Positions 5,258 through 11,358 of a stretch of DNA of 11,358 nucleotides are shown one piece after another. The stretch's first letter is position 1. Each line of letters begins with the position of its first letter. The stretch is from positions 1 through 11,358 of the forward strand of contig JAQVOQ010000032.1 in NCBI GenBank assembly GCA_028702545.1. Reading direction: 5' to 3'. The notes under the pieces are model-generated. The model was not told where the DNA came from. It saw nothing but the letters and a program-made list of their open reading frames with translations, and ran no database searches. The position numbers and the translations under genes were made by a program. This DNA comes from Clostridia bacterium. Lineage in GTDB: Bacteria > Bacillota > Clostridia > Christensenellales > UBA1242.

Positions 5258-7032
5258 TCTACAATCTTTATATTATAATGCCTAAACCAATAGTCAAATT
5301 GATATAAAAATGCAATTAGTTGAGGTCCTGTCATAAGTTGCCCAAACCATGGTCTAGTATAAGACTCACCGTTTGTTTGTATTAATTCCATTAATGCTTT
5401 TTGGTCAAAAATTTTGTGCAATATTGAAACCTTATTCTCAAGTGCCTTAAGGAGCAATTTTTTTACTATTTCCACATACTTTTTAGAATGAGTTTTTGGA
5501 TAAGGATTTTTTTTGCGATATAAAATTTCTTCTGGTACTAACCCTTTTAACGCTTCGCGCAACAAGCCTTTTTCTCTATTTTCATAAAATTTGTGTCCCC
5601 ACGGCACATTCCACAAAAACTCAATCAATCTGTGGTCTGCAAACGGCACTCTAACTTCTAGTGACGCCATCATTGACATACGATCTTTTCTATCTAACAA
5701 GGCTTGCATAAACCAATTTATATTTAAATACATAAGTTTTTGATGTTCGCTCGTTTTACCTTTAAGTTCCTTTAATGATGATACATATTTATCTTTAACA
5801 AATGCCTCTAAATTCAGCTTTTTTTGCCATTTTTCATTTAATAATTTAGTTCTTTCTTTGAGGTCACGAAGCCACGGAAAAGTGTTTGATTGAATATCCC
5901 TATAAAACCAAGGATAGCCACCAAATATTTCATCTGCGCCCTCGCCCGATAAAGCAACAGTATGATGCTTTTTAATCTCAGTGCAAAACCACAAAAGCGA
6001 AGAATCAATATCTGCCATTCCTGGCAAATCTCTTGCTATAACTGCTTTTTCTAGATATTCGGCTAATTCTTCTAGTGTTATCTCTAAATAATTATGCTTC
6101 AAATTTTGGTTTGATGTCATATATTTAATATAATCTTTGTCACTAGATACCTGAAAATCATTTTTTTTAAACTCCACATCATTGTTTTCATAATCAATGG
6201 AATAAGAGGTAAAATTGTCGTTGTTTTGGCAAGCAATAGCAGTGATAGCACTTGAATCAACTCCTCCTGATAAAAGGGTACATAGTGGAACATCGCTTAC
6301 TAATTGCCTTTTTACAGCATCAGTAAACAACTCTTTTGTAATAGCGACATTTTTTTCAAAACTATTTTTATTTTTTTTAGTTTTTAACTTCCAATACTTG
6401 ACTATTTTTTCTTTGCCATCAAAAAACATATATGACCCGGGTTTTAACTCTTTTACACCTTTAAATATGCCCTCTCCGCTAGTGTGAGATGGGCCTAAAC
6501 CCAAAACTTCTTGCAAGCTGTTTATGGTAATTTCATTAAGGTTGTAATAATTGATAATTGTTTTTAATTCACTTGCAAAAAATAAATCATTATCTTTAAT
6601 ATAATAGTAAAGTGGCTTTACACCTACCCTATCACGGCACATAAATAGCTTTTTACCATCCCAAACGGCAAAAGCAAAAATGCCATTTAACTTTTTTATA
6701 CACTTTTCCTTCCATACAGCATAGGCCTTTAAAAGTACTTCCGTGTCGGAATGCCCTGTAAAAGTTACGCCTAGTTTTATAAGTTCTTTTCTAATATCTT
6801 CCGTGTTATATAATTCGCCATTGTAAACTATTGTAAAATTTTTATAACTCATCGGTTGAATGCCGTTTTCAATATCAACAACCGCTAGTCTTTTGTGCCC
6901 AAACGCTATATTTTGCGAATAAAAAAAACCTTCCCTGTCGGGGCCTCTATGTTCTAGAAGCCTAACACTTTTGATAAATTTATTTTTCTTTAGTTTTTTA
7001 TTAAATAAAGTTACACCTGAAATTCCACACAT
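5254..7032 (-). CDS. asnB: Asparagine synthetase, glutamine-hydrolysing
   Basis: This 592-residue cytoplasmic enzyme makes Asn from Asp, ATP and Gln. The ATG at 7032 is chosen because Cys2 (MCGISG) must become the N-terminal nucleophile of the class II glutaminase domain; the frame continues 13 codons upstream, but starting there would bury the cysteine. AAAGGA lies upstream of this ATG. Glutaminase motifs are HRGPD (28-32), NGELYN (71-76) and GHSDTEVLL (93-101). The synthetase domain has the ATP pyrophosphatase loop SGGVDSS (255-261) and SGEGADEIFGGY (362-373). Length is usual for bacterial AsnB. It is divergently oriented to a small membrane-peptide gene and convergent with the tRNA array. 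A candidate -10 TATAAT lies at 7086-7081, with only a weak -35. Confidence 0.95.
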   Translation of the reverse strand: MCGISGVTLFNKKLKKNKFIKSVRLLEHRGPDREGFFYSQNIAFGHKRLAVVDIENGIQPMSYKNFTIVYNGELYNTEDIRKELIKLGVTFTGHSDTEVLLKAYAVWKEKCIKKLNGIFAFAVWDGKKLFMCRDRVGVKPLYYYIKDNDLFFASELKTIINYYNLNEITINSLQEVLGLGPSHTSGEGIFKGVKELKPGSYMFFDGKEKIVKYWKLKTKKNKNSFEKNVAITKELFTDAVKRQLVSDVPLCTLLSGGVDSSAITAIACQNNDNFTSYSIDYENNDVEFKKNDFQVSSDKDYIKYMTSNQNLKHNYLEITLEELAEYLEKAVIARDLPGMADIDSSLLWFCTEIKKHHTVALSGEGADEIFGGYPWFYRDIQSNTFPWLRDLKERTKLLNEKWQKKLNLEAFVKDKYVSSLKELKGKTSEHQKLMYLNINWFMQALLDRKDRMSMMASLEVRVPFADHRLIEFLWNVPWGHKFYENREKGLLREALKGLVPEEILYRKKNPYPKTHSKKYVEIVKKLLLKALENKVSILHKIFDQKALMELIQTNGESYTRPWFGQLMTGPQLIAFLYQFDYWFRHYNIKIVE

Positions 7033-7188
7033 AAAAAATTTTTCCTTTAATTTAAACTTATTAGTAGTCATAAATAGTTTATTATAATTAAATCAAGTAT
7101 GTGCATTTAAAAAATAAAAAGATTATTGTCGAAATTAAAATATTTTGCAAATAAATGTATATTTATATCAAAAAGGAGAAATTAGAAT

Positions 7189-7365
7189 ATGTTTAAACTT
7201 TTATTTAGATTAATATTTCTAGCACTATTTGTTCTTATTGTTATAGATGGAATTTCATACTTTAATACGGGCAACTTTGACAACAGCCTTCTTGTGAGAA
7301 TTTGGGAATGGATAGTGTCGGCTTATGAATGTGTTAAAAATTTGATTGTTCCAGCACAAACTTAA
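7189..7365 (+). CDS. 58-residue single-pass membrane peptide, unknown
   Basis: This is a short gene of unknown function. Its support is a near-perfect ribosome site (AAAAGGAGAA, 7171-7180) at ideal distance from the ATG, an uninterrupted frame of 58 codons, and a good terminator right after the stop. The peptide starts MFKLLFRLIFLALFVLIVID, a basic-hydrophobic membrane segment at about residues 5-20. A soluble C-terminal part of about 35 residues follows, with three aromatic-rich spots (YFN, IWEWI, AYECV) and one cysteine. No lipobox is present, and no clear signal peptidase site. It is a monocistronic unit, divergent from asnB. I recognise no family; toxin-like, regulatory or structural roles are all possible. 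Confidence 0.7.
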   Translation: MFKLLFRLIFLALFVLIVIDGISYFNTGNFDNSLLVRIWEWIVSAYECVKNLIVPAQT

Positions 7366-7370
7366 TTTTT

Positions 7371-7399
7371 AAAAAAACTAACCAAATGGTTAGTTTTTT
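7371..7399. terminator. Terminator after the 58-residue peptide gene
   Basis: CTAACC (7378-7383), loop AAAT and GGTTAG (7388-7393), with seven A before and six T after. It begins six bases after the stop codon. The A/T symmetry makes it usable from the minus strand as well, for the convergent metallopeptidase-like gene ending at 7440. Confidence 0.85.
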
Positions 7400-7439
7400 A
7401 TGTATTTTTTATTATTTGTTATTATTTGTTATTAAATTT

Positions 7440-8474
7440 TTATGCCTGAAGTTCATCATCATATAGAACATTGTTTGTAAGATTAGGACTAAATGGGCTG
7501 TAGTAATAATCTATAAATGTAACATCTAACCACTCTTCACCAACTCCTCGTGCAAAACTTTTGTAATAATATGTTTGCGTCAAGTCTATTTCATCATGAT
7601 TAATCTTGGCATTATCTAATTTTTTTTCAAAACCTAATAAAATTAACTCTTTAATTGTTAAATATCTATAATTATTTTCATCTTTTACATAAAAATCTTT
7701 ATATTCTTGTGGCATACTACCAAAATTACTATTTTCAAATGTGTTTACACCATATAAATTTAAAATTAACTCCTGAAACATAACTAATTTTAATGTCGCC
7801 CTTTCTTCTGCTATATAAGTACTATCACCATATTCATTTTGCAAGTTCAAAAATATATCTTGTGACCTAATTTGCGTATTTAACTCATTAAATGATGTGT
7901 AATAATCCTTAAACTCTCTTTTCTTAAAAAAAACTTTTTTGTCAAAAGCAGTTACTTGATCGCTTCTTAAAATATTTTCACTTTCAACAGCATGCATCAT
8001 CTCGTGAATTACAGTATAAATTGTATCTTGAAAATTTCTATCGTTAAGCATATTTTCATTAATTGCAATCTTTTTAGTAACAATAGAAAATGCTTGATTA
8101 TATATAGAAAAATAATAGCCATCAATGCCATCCATATCTTCTAGTTTAAAAGTACAAGTGCTTAAATTGGCCTCGTTTTGAACAGCGGTAATTATATCTT
8201 GCACAATTTTCATTTTTTCTTCTTTATTTAATTCAATGCTATCATCAAATGCTTTATCTATATTATCAACATTAAAAATAGCTTTTTCTATTTGTGCAAA
8301 TAATTCCTCTTGTGTTCTTTTTTCGTTATTTTTAAAGACAATTGACATGAGCCAGTAATCTAAATCAATTACTTCGTTATCAGTTGCTATTTGTTCATAA
8401 ACTTCTTCTGCTACTTCATATAGAGCTTTTGCCATTCCAACAATAGACACACCAGCCAATGCTAAACGAATCAA
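7440..8474 (-). CDS. HExxH metallopeptidase-like protein, probable frameshifted 5' end
   Basis: I recognise no named family. The 344-residue open frame contains TVIHEMMHAVE at about 153-163, a HExxH zinc-protease signature inside a helix, and EERA at 223-226, which could give the third zinc ligand. These features suit a gluzincin-type peptidase, but this is inference. The rest is rich in charged and aromatic residues; the protein begins with a short hydrophobic stretch (LALAGVSIVGMAKAL). The open frame begins at a TTG without a Shine-Dalgarno site. An ATG with a good one (AGAAGG) lies at 8518 in another frame, and one extra base in an A8 run would join them. The gene is divergent from the YwaF-like gene and has its own promoter. 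It is probably exported or anchored to the membrane. Confidence 0.7.
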   Translation of the reverse strand: MIRLALAGVSIVGMAKALYEVAEEVYEQIATDNEVIDLDYWLMSIVFKNNEKRTQEELFAQIEKAIFNVDNIDKAFDDSIELNKEEKMKIVQDIITAVQNEANLSTCTFKLEDMDGIDGYYFSIYNQAFSIVTKKIAINENMLNDRNFQDTIYTVIHEMMHAVESENILRSDQVTAFDKKVFFKKREFKDYYTSFNELNTQIRSQDIFLNLQNEYGDSTYIAEERATLKLVMFQELILNLYGVNTFENSNFGSMPQEYKDFYVKDENNYRYLTIKELILLGFEKKLDNAKINHDEIDLTQTYYYKSFARGVGEEWLDVTFIDYYYSPFSPNLTNNVLYDDELQA

Positions 8475-8518
8475 AGTTCTAATAGCGTATTTTTTTTCTT
8501 TTGTTGTTTTTTACTCAT
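8475..8518 (-). other. Likely true 5' end of the metallopeptidase gene, out of frame at an A8 run
   Basis: ATG at 8518-8516 is preceded by AGAAGG at seven bases. The frame reads MSKKQQKKKNTLLEL and stops at TGA after 15 codons. The coding strand has eight A at 8497-8490. With nine A the reading would pass into the main frame as MSKKQQKKKKYAIRTLIRLA, a basic head directly before the hydrophobic stretch, exactly a signal-anchor layout. The join could arise by polymerase slippage, by sequencing or assembly error, or by real mutation. Confidence 0.6.
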
Positions 8519-8558
8519 AGATAAACCTTCTAATAAGTATATATTTAATAATGTAATT

Positions 8559-8587
8559 ATTATATACTAAATTAAAACAAAATTCAA
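8559..8587 (-). promoter_or_regulatory. SigA-type promoter of the metallopeptidase-like gene
   Basis: TTGAAT (8587-8582), a 17-bp spacer and perfect TATAAT (8564-8559). Transcription should start near 8552, giving a leader of about 34 bases to the ATG at 8518. This supports 8518 rather than the TTG at 8474 as the intended start. Confidence 0.7.
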
Positions 8588-8604
8588 CAACATTCTAAAA
8601 TAAT

Positions 8605-8634
8605 TTGATTATGTCCTATAAGCTGTAGTAAAAT
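8605..8634 (+). promoter_or_regulatory. Promoter of the YwaF-like membrane protein gene
   Basis: TTGATT (8605-8610), an 18-bp spacer and TAAAAT (8629-8634). It lies about 33 bases before the start codon and back to back with the minus-strand promoter at 8559-8587. Confidence 0.55.
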
Positions 8635-8667
8635 AAAAAAATGAAAAACCACAAAAGAGAGTAGTTT

Positions 8668-9426
8668 ATGAACTGGACTGCAAGTCAACAACAAATATTT
8701 CCTATTGCATTTTCCATTATTTTTATAGTAGCCTTAGTTATTGGCTTTTTATTAAAAGATAAAAGCTATAAAATAAAGACTATTCCTTTTTTAATTATTA
8801 CTATTATTATATTAGTTGCAGAAGTCGTAAAACAAGTGCGAGCATTTAATACCGGCTATGTTTTATGGTCTATTCCTCTTCATTTTTGTAGCACTTTTTT
8901 AATTTGGTTTAGTATAGCTAGTTTTGGTAAAAACAAACTCTCAAAGATAGGTTTTAAAATCGCTTTGGTCGCAGGAATTCCCCTTCTAATTAGTTTGCTT
9001 ATTAACCCAACTTCTATTATCACTACTGCTACTGATAACTTAACTATCTCTTGGATAAATTTTGAAAATTTGCACACTTTTTATTATCATTTTACAGTAC
9101 TTTTATTTTTAGCCCTACAAATAACGCTAAAAATGCCGTTTCCTACTTTAAAAGATTTGAAAATTGTAGCCATACCATTTTTTAGTTGGATGGTTACAGC
9201 CTCAATTGTGGCAAACTTAATAAATGTTAATTTTTCTAATTTACTTTATAACAACATACCATTTATGGACAGTATACGGCTAAATTTTGGTTACCCTGTT
9301 TATTTGATTAGTATGTTTTTAACTTTCTTCTTGTTGTGCCTCTGCATTTTATCATTTGGCACACTAATACAAATTGTAAATAAAGGCATTATATTAAAAA
9401 AAGAGCAAAAAAAGAAGTTAACTTAA
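8668..9426 (+). CDS. YwaF/TMEM164-like integral membrane protein
   Basis: This 252-residue protein has about six or seven predicted membrane segments and a basic C-terminus (KKEQKKKL). Points matching the YwaF (TIGR02206) family as I know it are IPLHFCSTFLIW at about 73-84 (family PLHLC), INPTSI near 111-116, HTFYYHFTVLLFLAL near 136-150, and the late segment with NLINVNFSNLL and GYPVYLIS. The biochemical function of the bacterial family is not established to my knowledge. The ATG at 8668 has only a weak ribosome site (GAGAG). The stop codon lies inside the loop of a terminator shared with htrA. It is divergent from the HExxH protein; a functional link between the two is possible but unproven. 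Confidence 0.65.
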   Translation: MNWTASQQQIFPIAFSIIFIVALVIGFLLKDKSYKIKTIPFLIITIIILVAEVVKQVRAFNTGYVLWSIPLHFCSTFLIWFSIASFGKNKLSKIGFKIALVAGIPLLISLLINPTSIITTATDNLTISWINFENLHTFYYHFTVLLFLALQITLKMPFPTLKDLKIVAIPFFSWMVTASIVANLINVNFSNLLYNNIPFMDSIRLNFGYPVYLISMFLTFFLLCLCILSFGTLIQIVNKGIILKKEQKKKLT

Positions 9427-9440
9427 TAACCTCTTTTTTT
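9407..9440. terminator. Bidirectional terminator between the YwaF-like gene and htrA
   Basis: AAAAAAAGAAGTTA (9407-9420) pairs with TAACCTCTTTTTTT (9427-9440) with one mismatch, leaving a 6-base loop that contains the stop codon of the upstream gene. The A and T runs give U tracts in both directions, so it also ends the htrA transcript. Confidence 0.75.
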
Positions 9441-9444
9441 ATTT

Positions 9445-10572
9445 TTATTCTCCATATACTTCATTAAAATCTGATAATGTAATAGTTAAATCAATATAAA
9501 CTCCATCTCTATAGACTTCAATTAATAGTGTATCTCCTGGTAATTTTTGTTGTAAGAAATTATTCACTACATTTATTGAGTTTACTATTTGTCCTTCAAT
9601 TTTTGTAATCCTATCGCCTATTTGCAAACCGCATTGTGCTGTTAAGTCGGCATAAATATCTTGAACCAAAATTCCAACTGGCACACCATAAAACTGTGCA
9701 TAGTATTCATTATAAGAAACACCTCCAACACCAATAGTTGCCCTATTTGTTATAAAACCATACTCAATTAAATCATTTACTATAACTTGTGTAACTGATG
9801 ATGGGATAGCAAAACCTAAGCCCTCATATTCCGTTGCTGCTATCTTACTTGATGGTATGCCTATTACTTGGCCATAAGTGTTAACAAGCGCTCCACCGCT
9901 GTTTCCGGGATTAATTGCTGCATCTGTTTGTATACTATTAATAATATATCCGTTTCCCATATCAATTGGTCTACTAACTGCCGATACATAACCTATTGTA
10001 ACGGTTGCTGATGGTGATATATTAAGTCCACCAGGAAATCCTACTGCCATAACACCTTCTGCTATTAAAATTTGATTACTATCGGCAAACTCTGCAGCTA
10101 TTAAACCTTCTGCTTCAATTTTTATAACAGCTAAATCAGTATAATTATCTATACCTACTAAAATTGCATCATATCTCGGATTATCTTCGGCCGTTTGAGG
10201 TGTATCATCCGCTATTATAACTGTTAAAATATTTTGATCACTATCTACTACATGTGCATTTGTAACAATAAATCCGTTTTCACTAATTATAATTCCAGAC
10301 CCCGAACTCATAGAACCTACTGCAGCATTATAGCTTGTAATCGCTACAATAGACGGAATAACCGAATTAGCGACATCTGTCCAGCCCATTTGCTCCCTTG
10401 TCGTTTCCTCTAGTGTAACGATATTTAAAGTAGCAGTGTCTCCCTCTTCGGTCACACTGACACTGCCTCCAAATAAGTTAAACGAGCCTCTTATAAACGG
10501 AAAAATTATAAATAAAATTAACGCAAATATTATAAGGCGTTTGTTTGAAAAATATGTTTTTTTGTTTTCCAT
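9445..10572 (-). CDS. htrA: Membrane-anchored HtrA/DegP-type serine protease with PDZ domain
   Basis: This 375-residue protein is an extracytoplasmic quality-control protease that degrades misfolded proteins outside the membrane. Residues 1-11 are basic, 12-28 (LIIFALILFIIFPFI) form a single membrane anchor, and about 30-65 are a linker. The trypsin-like domain spans about 66-265 with the triad His107 (TNAHVV), Asp146 (YTDLAVIKI) and Ser225 (GNSGGAL), all intact. One PDZ domain is at about 280-368 (GVPVGILVQDIYADLTAQCGL, then IGDRITKIEG). One PDZ domain and an N-terminal anchor match Gram-positive HtrA/YvtA/YyxA proteins. GAGGG precedes the ATG. The gene is monocistronic with its own promoter and a short palindrome at the predicted transcription start. 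Confidence 0.93.
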   Translation of the reverse strand: MENKKTYFSNKRLIIFALILFIIFPFIRGSFNLFGGSVSVTEEGDTATLNIVTLEETTREQMGWTDVANSVIPSIVAITSYNAAVGSMSSGSGIIISENGFIVTNAHVVDSDQNILTVIIADDTPQTAEDNPRYDAILVGIDNYTDLAVIKIEAEGLIAAEFADSNQILIAEGVMAVGFPGGLNISPSATVTIGYVSAVSRPIDMGNGYIINSIQTDAAINPGNSGGALVNTYGQVIGIPSSKIAATEYEGLGFAIPSSVTQVIVNDLIEYGFITNRATIGVGGVSYNEYYAQFYGVPVGILVQDIYADLTAQCGLQIGDRITKIEGQIVNSINVVNNFLQQKLPGDTLLIEVYRDGVYIDLTITLSDFNEVYGE

Positions 10573-10591
10573 AATAACTTCCCTCTTTTGT

Positions 10592-10606
10592 AATTGTTTA
10601 ACAATT
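10592..10606. promoter_or_regulatory. Palindrome at the htrA transcription start, possible operator
   Basis: AATTGT-TTA-ACAATT is a perfect 6-bp-arm inverted repeat directly downstream of the htrA -10 box and covering the predicted start. That is a standard place for a repressor operator. It does not match CIRCE or the CtsR heptad repeats. It might also act as a weak 5' hairpin in the mRNA. Confidence 0.4.
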
Positions 10607-10607
10607 T

Positions 10608-10636
10608 ATTGTATCATAACTTGACTTTTTCTTCAA
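10608..10636 (-). promoter_or_regulatory. SigA-type promoter of htrA
   Basis: TTGAAG (10636-10631), a 17-bp spacer and TACAAT (10613-10608) read on the minus strand. Transcription should begin near 10601, giving a leader of about 28 bases before the ATG at 10572. Confidence 0.65.
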
Positions 10637-10663
10637 ATAAAAATACATCTGATGAATATTTTT

Positions 10664-10693
10664 TTGCCTGTTATTTTAAAAATAAAGTATAAA
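10664..10693 (+). promoter_or_regulatory. Possible promoter of the IS-interrupted gene
   Basis: TTGCCT (10664-10669), an 18-bp spacer and TATAAA (10688-10693). It would give a leader of about 58 bases before the ATG at 10758. It also could drive transcription into the insertion sequence. Confidence 0.35.
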
Positions 10694-10757
10694 CACTTAA
10701 AATTTAATTTTTTCATATCTTGTTTATGATATTAAAAATATAAGGAAGTGAATTTTT

Positions 10758-10790
10758 ATGTCAAGAATGTTAAATTGTTGCTTATGTGAT
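10758..10790 (+). pseudogene. 5' fragment of a gene apparently cut by the IS
   Basis: ATG at 10758 has a good ribosome site (AAGGAAGTG, 10742-10750). The frame reads MSRMLNCCLCD, then enters the IS left end and stops at 10808 after 16 codons. The three cysteines in four positions (CCLC) are notable. A good ribosome site ahead of a frame that stops inside the IS end suggests insertion into a real gene, but the fragment is too short to identify and its remainder lies beyond the window. It could also be a chance start. Confidence 0.3.
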
Positions 10791-10864
10791 GCGTACCCAA
10801 AAAGTTAGACAAGTAGAAGCAAATAACATGGAAACATGTTAAAATAAGTTAAAGGAGTTTAATT

Positions 10865-11266
10865 ATGTCTAATATTAAAGGTAGCAAACTTAAAATTTAT
10901 CCGCCTGAGTTTAAAGTTATGGTTGTTGAAGATATTCTTGAAAACAACCTGTCACTTTGTGAAGCTGCAAGAAAACACAAGCTTTTCATTAGCTCAGATG
11001 GATTTAAACATGGTGGTCACATTTCTGGTGGCACGGTAAGTATGGTTTCAAGATGGAAATCTATCTATCTCAAGGAAGGTAAAGAATCTTTACTAAATCG
11101 TAGGCATGGCAAACCATTGGTTAGATCTTCTGTTAAAACAAAATTTAATTCAAAGGAAGAGTTGTTAAGAGAAAATAAACGACTTCATGCGGAGATTGAT
11201 TACCTAAAAAAATTAGATGCCTTAGTTCAAAAGAGAATGCAACCACCAAAGAAATCTCGCAAGTAG
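10865..11266 (+). CDS. IS3-family transposase OrfA (DNA-binding subunit)
   Basis: This 133-residue protein binds the IS ends through a helix-turn-helix. YPPEFKVMVVEDIL, SLCEAARKH and MVSRWKSIYLKEGKESL form the HTH region at about residues 12-80. ENKRLHAEIDYLKKLDALV near the C-terminus is the leucine-zipper oligomerisation helix that leads into the frameshift site. Between the HTH helices lies a longer stretch than I remember for this group (about residues 41-59, with DGFKHGGHISGG). AAAGGAG stands before the ATG. The product is presumably made alone and, after slippage at 11206-11212, as an OrfAB fusion transposase. Confidence 0.9.
   Translation: MSNIKGSKLKIYPPEFKVMVVEDILENNLSLCEAARKHKLFISSDGFKHGGHISGGTVSMVSRWKSIYLKEGKESLLNRRHGKPLVRSSVKTKFNSKEELLRENKRLHAEIDYLKKLDALVQKRMQPPKKSRK
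11206..11212 (+). other. Programmed -1 frameshift site of the IS (A AAA AAA)
   Basis: Seven A in the register A-AAA-AAA relative to OrfA is the classical -1 slippery heptamer of IS3 elements. A -1 shift continues as ATT AGA TGC CTT AGT into the OrfB frame, which is open from 11200 to the window end. The fused product would read YLKKIRCLSSKENATT across the junction. Confidence 0.8.
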
Positions 11267-11358
11267 TTAATGAACTAAGTGCTAATTATCCGTTAAAACT
11301 ACTTCTACAAATTACTAAACTACCTAAAAGCTCCTACTACTTCAATTTAAATAAGATA
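11212..11358 (+). CDS. IS3-family transposase OrfB, N-terminal part
   Basis: The -1 frame is open from just after TGA at 11197-11199 to the window end and has no ATG start in the visible part, so translation by frameshift from OrfA is expected. It reads EISQVVNELSANYPLKLLL followed by QITKLPKSSYYFNLNK, the typical opening of IS3-group OrfB just before its HTH_21 and rve (DDE integrase) domains. The DDE catalytic part lies beyond the edge. About 49 residues are visible. Confidence 0.8.
   Translation, partial: MRCLSSKENATTKEISQVVNELSANYPLKLLLQITKLPKSSYYFNLNKI

Larger units (their letters stand above)
10787..11358 (+). mobile_element. IS3-family (IS150-like) insertion sequence, left part
   Basis: The left end near 10787 reads TGATGCGTACCC, then AAAAAGTTAGACA. 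It resembles IS150-group ends (TG..., CCC, then AAAAAGTTRGACA) as I recall them; the exact first base could be 10787 or 10790. Within it lie a 6-bp hairpin with GAAA loop (10825-10840), OrfA, an A7 slippage site and the start of OrfB in the -1 frame. The right end and target duplication lie outside the window, so activity cannot be judged. Confidence 0.85.

Noticed and set aside
7033..7071. Upstream extension of asnB by 13 codons
   Set aside because: It would remove the N-terminal cysteine nucleophile that the enzyme needs; the ATG directly before CGISG has its own ribosome site.
7411..7430. Two exact ATTATTTGTT repeats after the small-gene terminator
   Set aside because: A short AT-rich repeat with no palindrome or box around it; likely simple-sequence slippage.
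8641..8664. Seven-codon leader frame (MKNHKRE) before the YwaF-like gene
   Set aside because: It has no ribosome site and no attenuator-like structure; probably chance.
10436..10624. Plus-strand 62-codon open frame over the htrA start region
   Set aside because: It is antisense to the htrA N-terminus and promoter, with no ribosome site; a shadow frame.

Overview
The window is strongly AT-rich and carries spoIIAA-spoIIAB-sigF plus the start of spoVAC. This points to an endospore-forming low-GC Firmicute, most likely an uncultured member of the Clostridia. Start codons, Shine-Dalgarno sites and tRNA shapes are ordinary bacterial, and nothing suggests an altered genetic code.

Layout. Positions 1-290 (minus) hold the N-terminal two thirds of spoVAC. 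Positions 442-2505 (plus) encode a 687-residue lipoprotein made mostly of Asn, Thr and Tyr; I do not recognise it. It ends in a clear terminator, followed by a ~108-bp MITE-like inverted-repeat element and then 25-bp tandem copies of the sigF 3' end. Positions 2745-4242 (minus) are sigF, spoIIAB and spoIIAA in a tight, translationally coupled operon. Positions 4320-5257 (plus) are a tRNA array (Pro, a CAT-anticodon tRNA that looks like Ile2, Asp, Phe, Thr, Tyr) with one or two promoters, an odd palindromic segment between Thr and Tyr, and a terminator shared with the convergent asnB.

Positions 5254-7032 (minus) encode a complete glutamine-dependent asparagine synthetase. Divergent from it is a 58-residue membrane peptide gene (7189-7365) with an excellent ribosome binding site. 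Positions 7440-8474 (minus, probably extending to 8518 through a frameshift in an A8 run) encode an unassigned HExxH metallopeptidase-like protein. Divergent from that is a YwaF/TMEM164-like membrane protein (8668-9426, plus). Positions 9445-10572 (minus) encode a membrane-anchored HtrA/DegP protease with intact catalytic triad and PDZ domain. From about 10787 to the window end lies an IS3-family (IS150-like) element: OrfA, an A7 slippage site and the start of OrfB. It appears to have cut a gene that begins at 10758.

How it fits together. SpoIIAA, SpoIIAB and SigF form the partner-switching module that activates forespore transcription, and spoVA genes are known members of the downstream forespore regulon. 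In many relatives spoVA genes lie close downstream of sigF on the same strand. Here an opposite-strand lipoprotein gene and repeat debris separate them. The rest is housekeeping (tRNAs, Asn synthesis), envelope quality control (HtrA) and poorly known envelope or membrane proteins. The best candidates for something undescribed are the Asn-rich lipoprotein inside the sporulation locus and the frameshifted HExxH protein.
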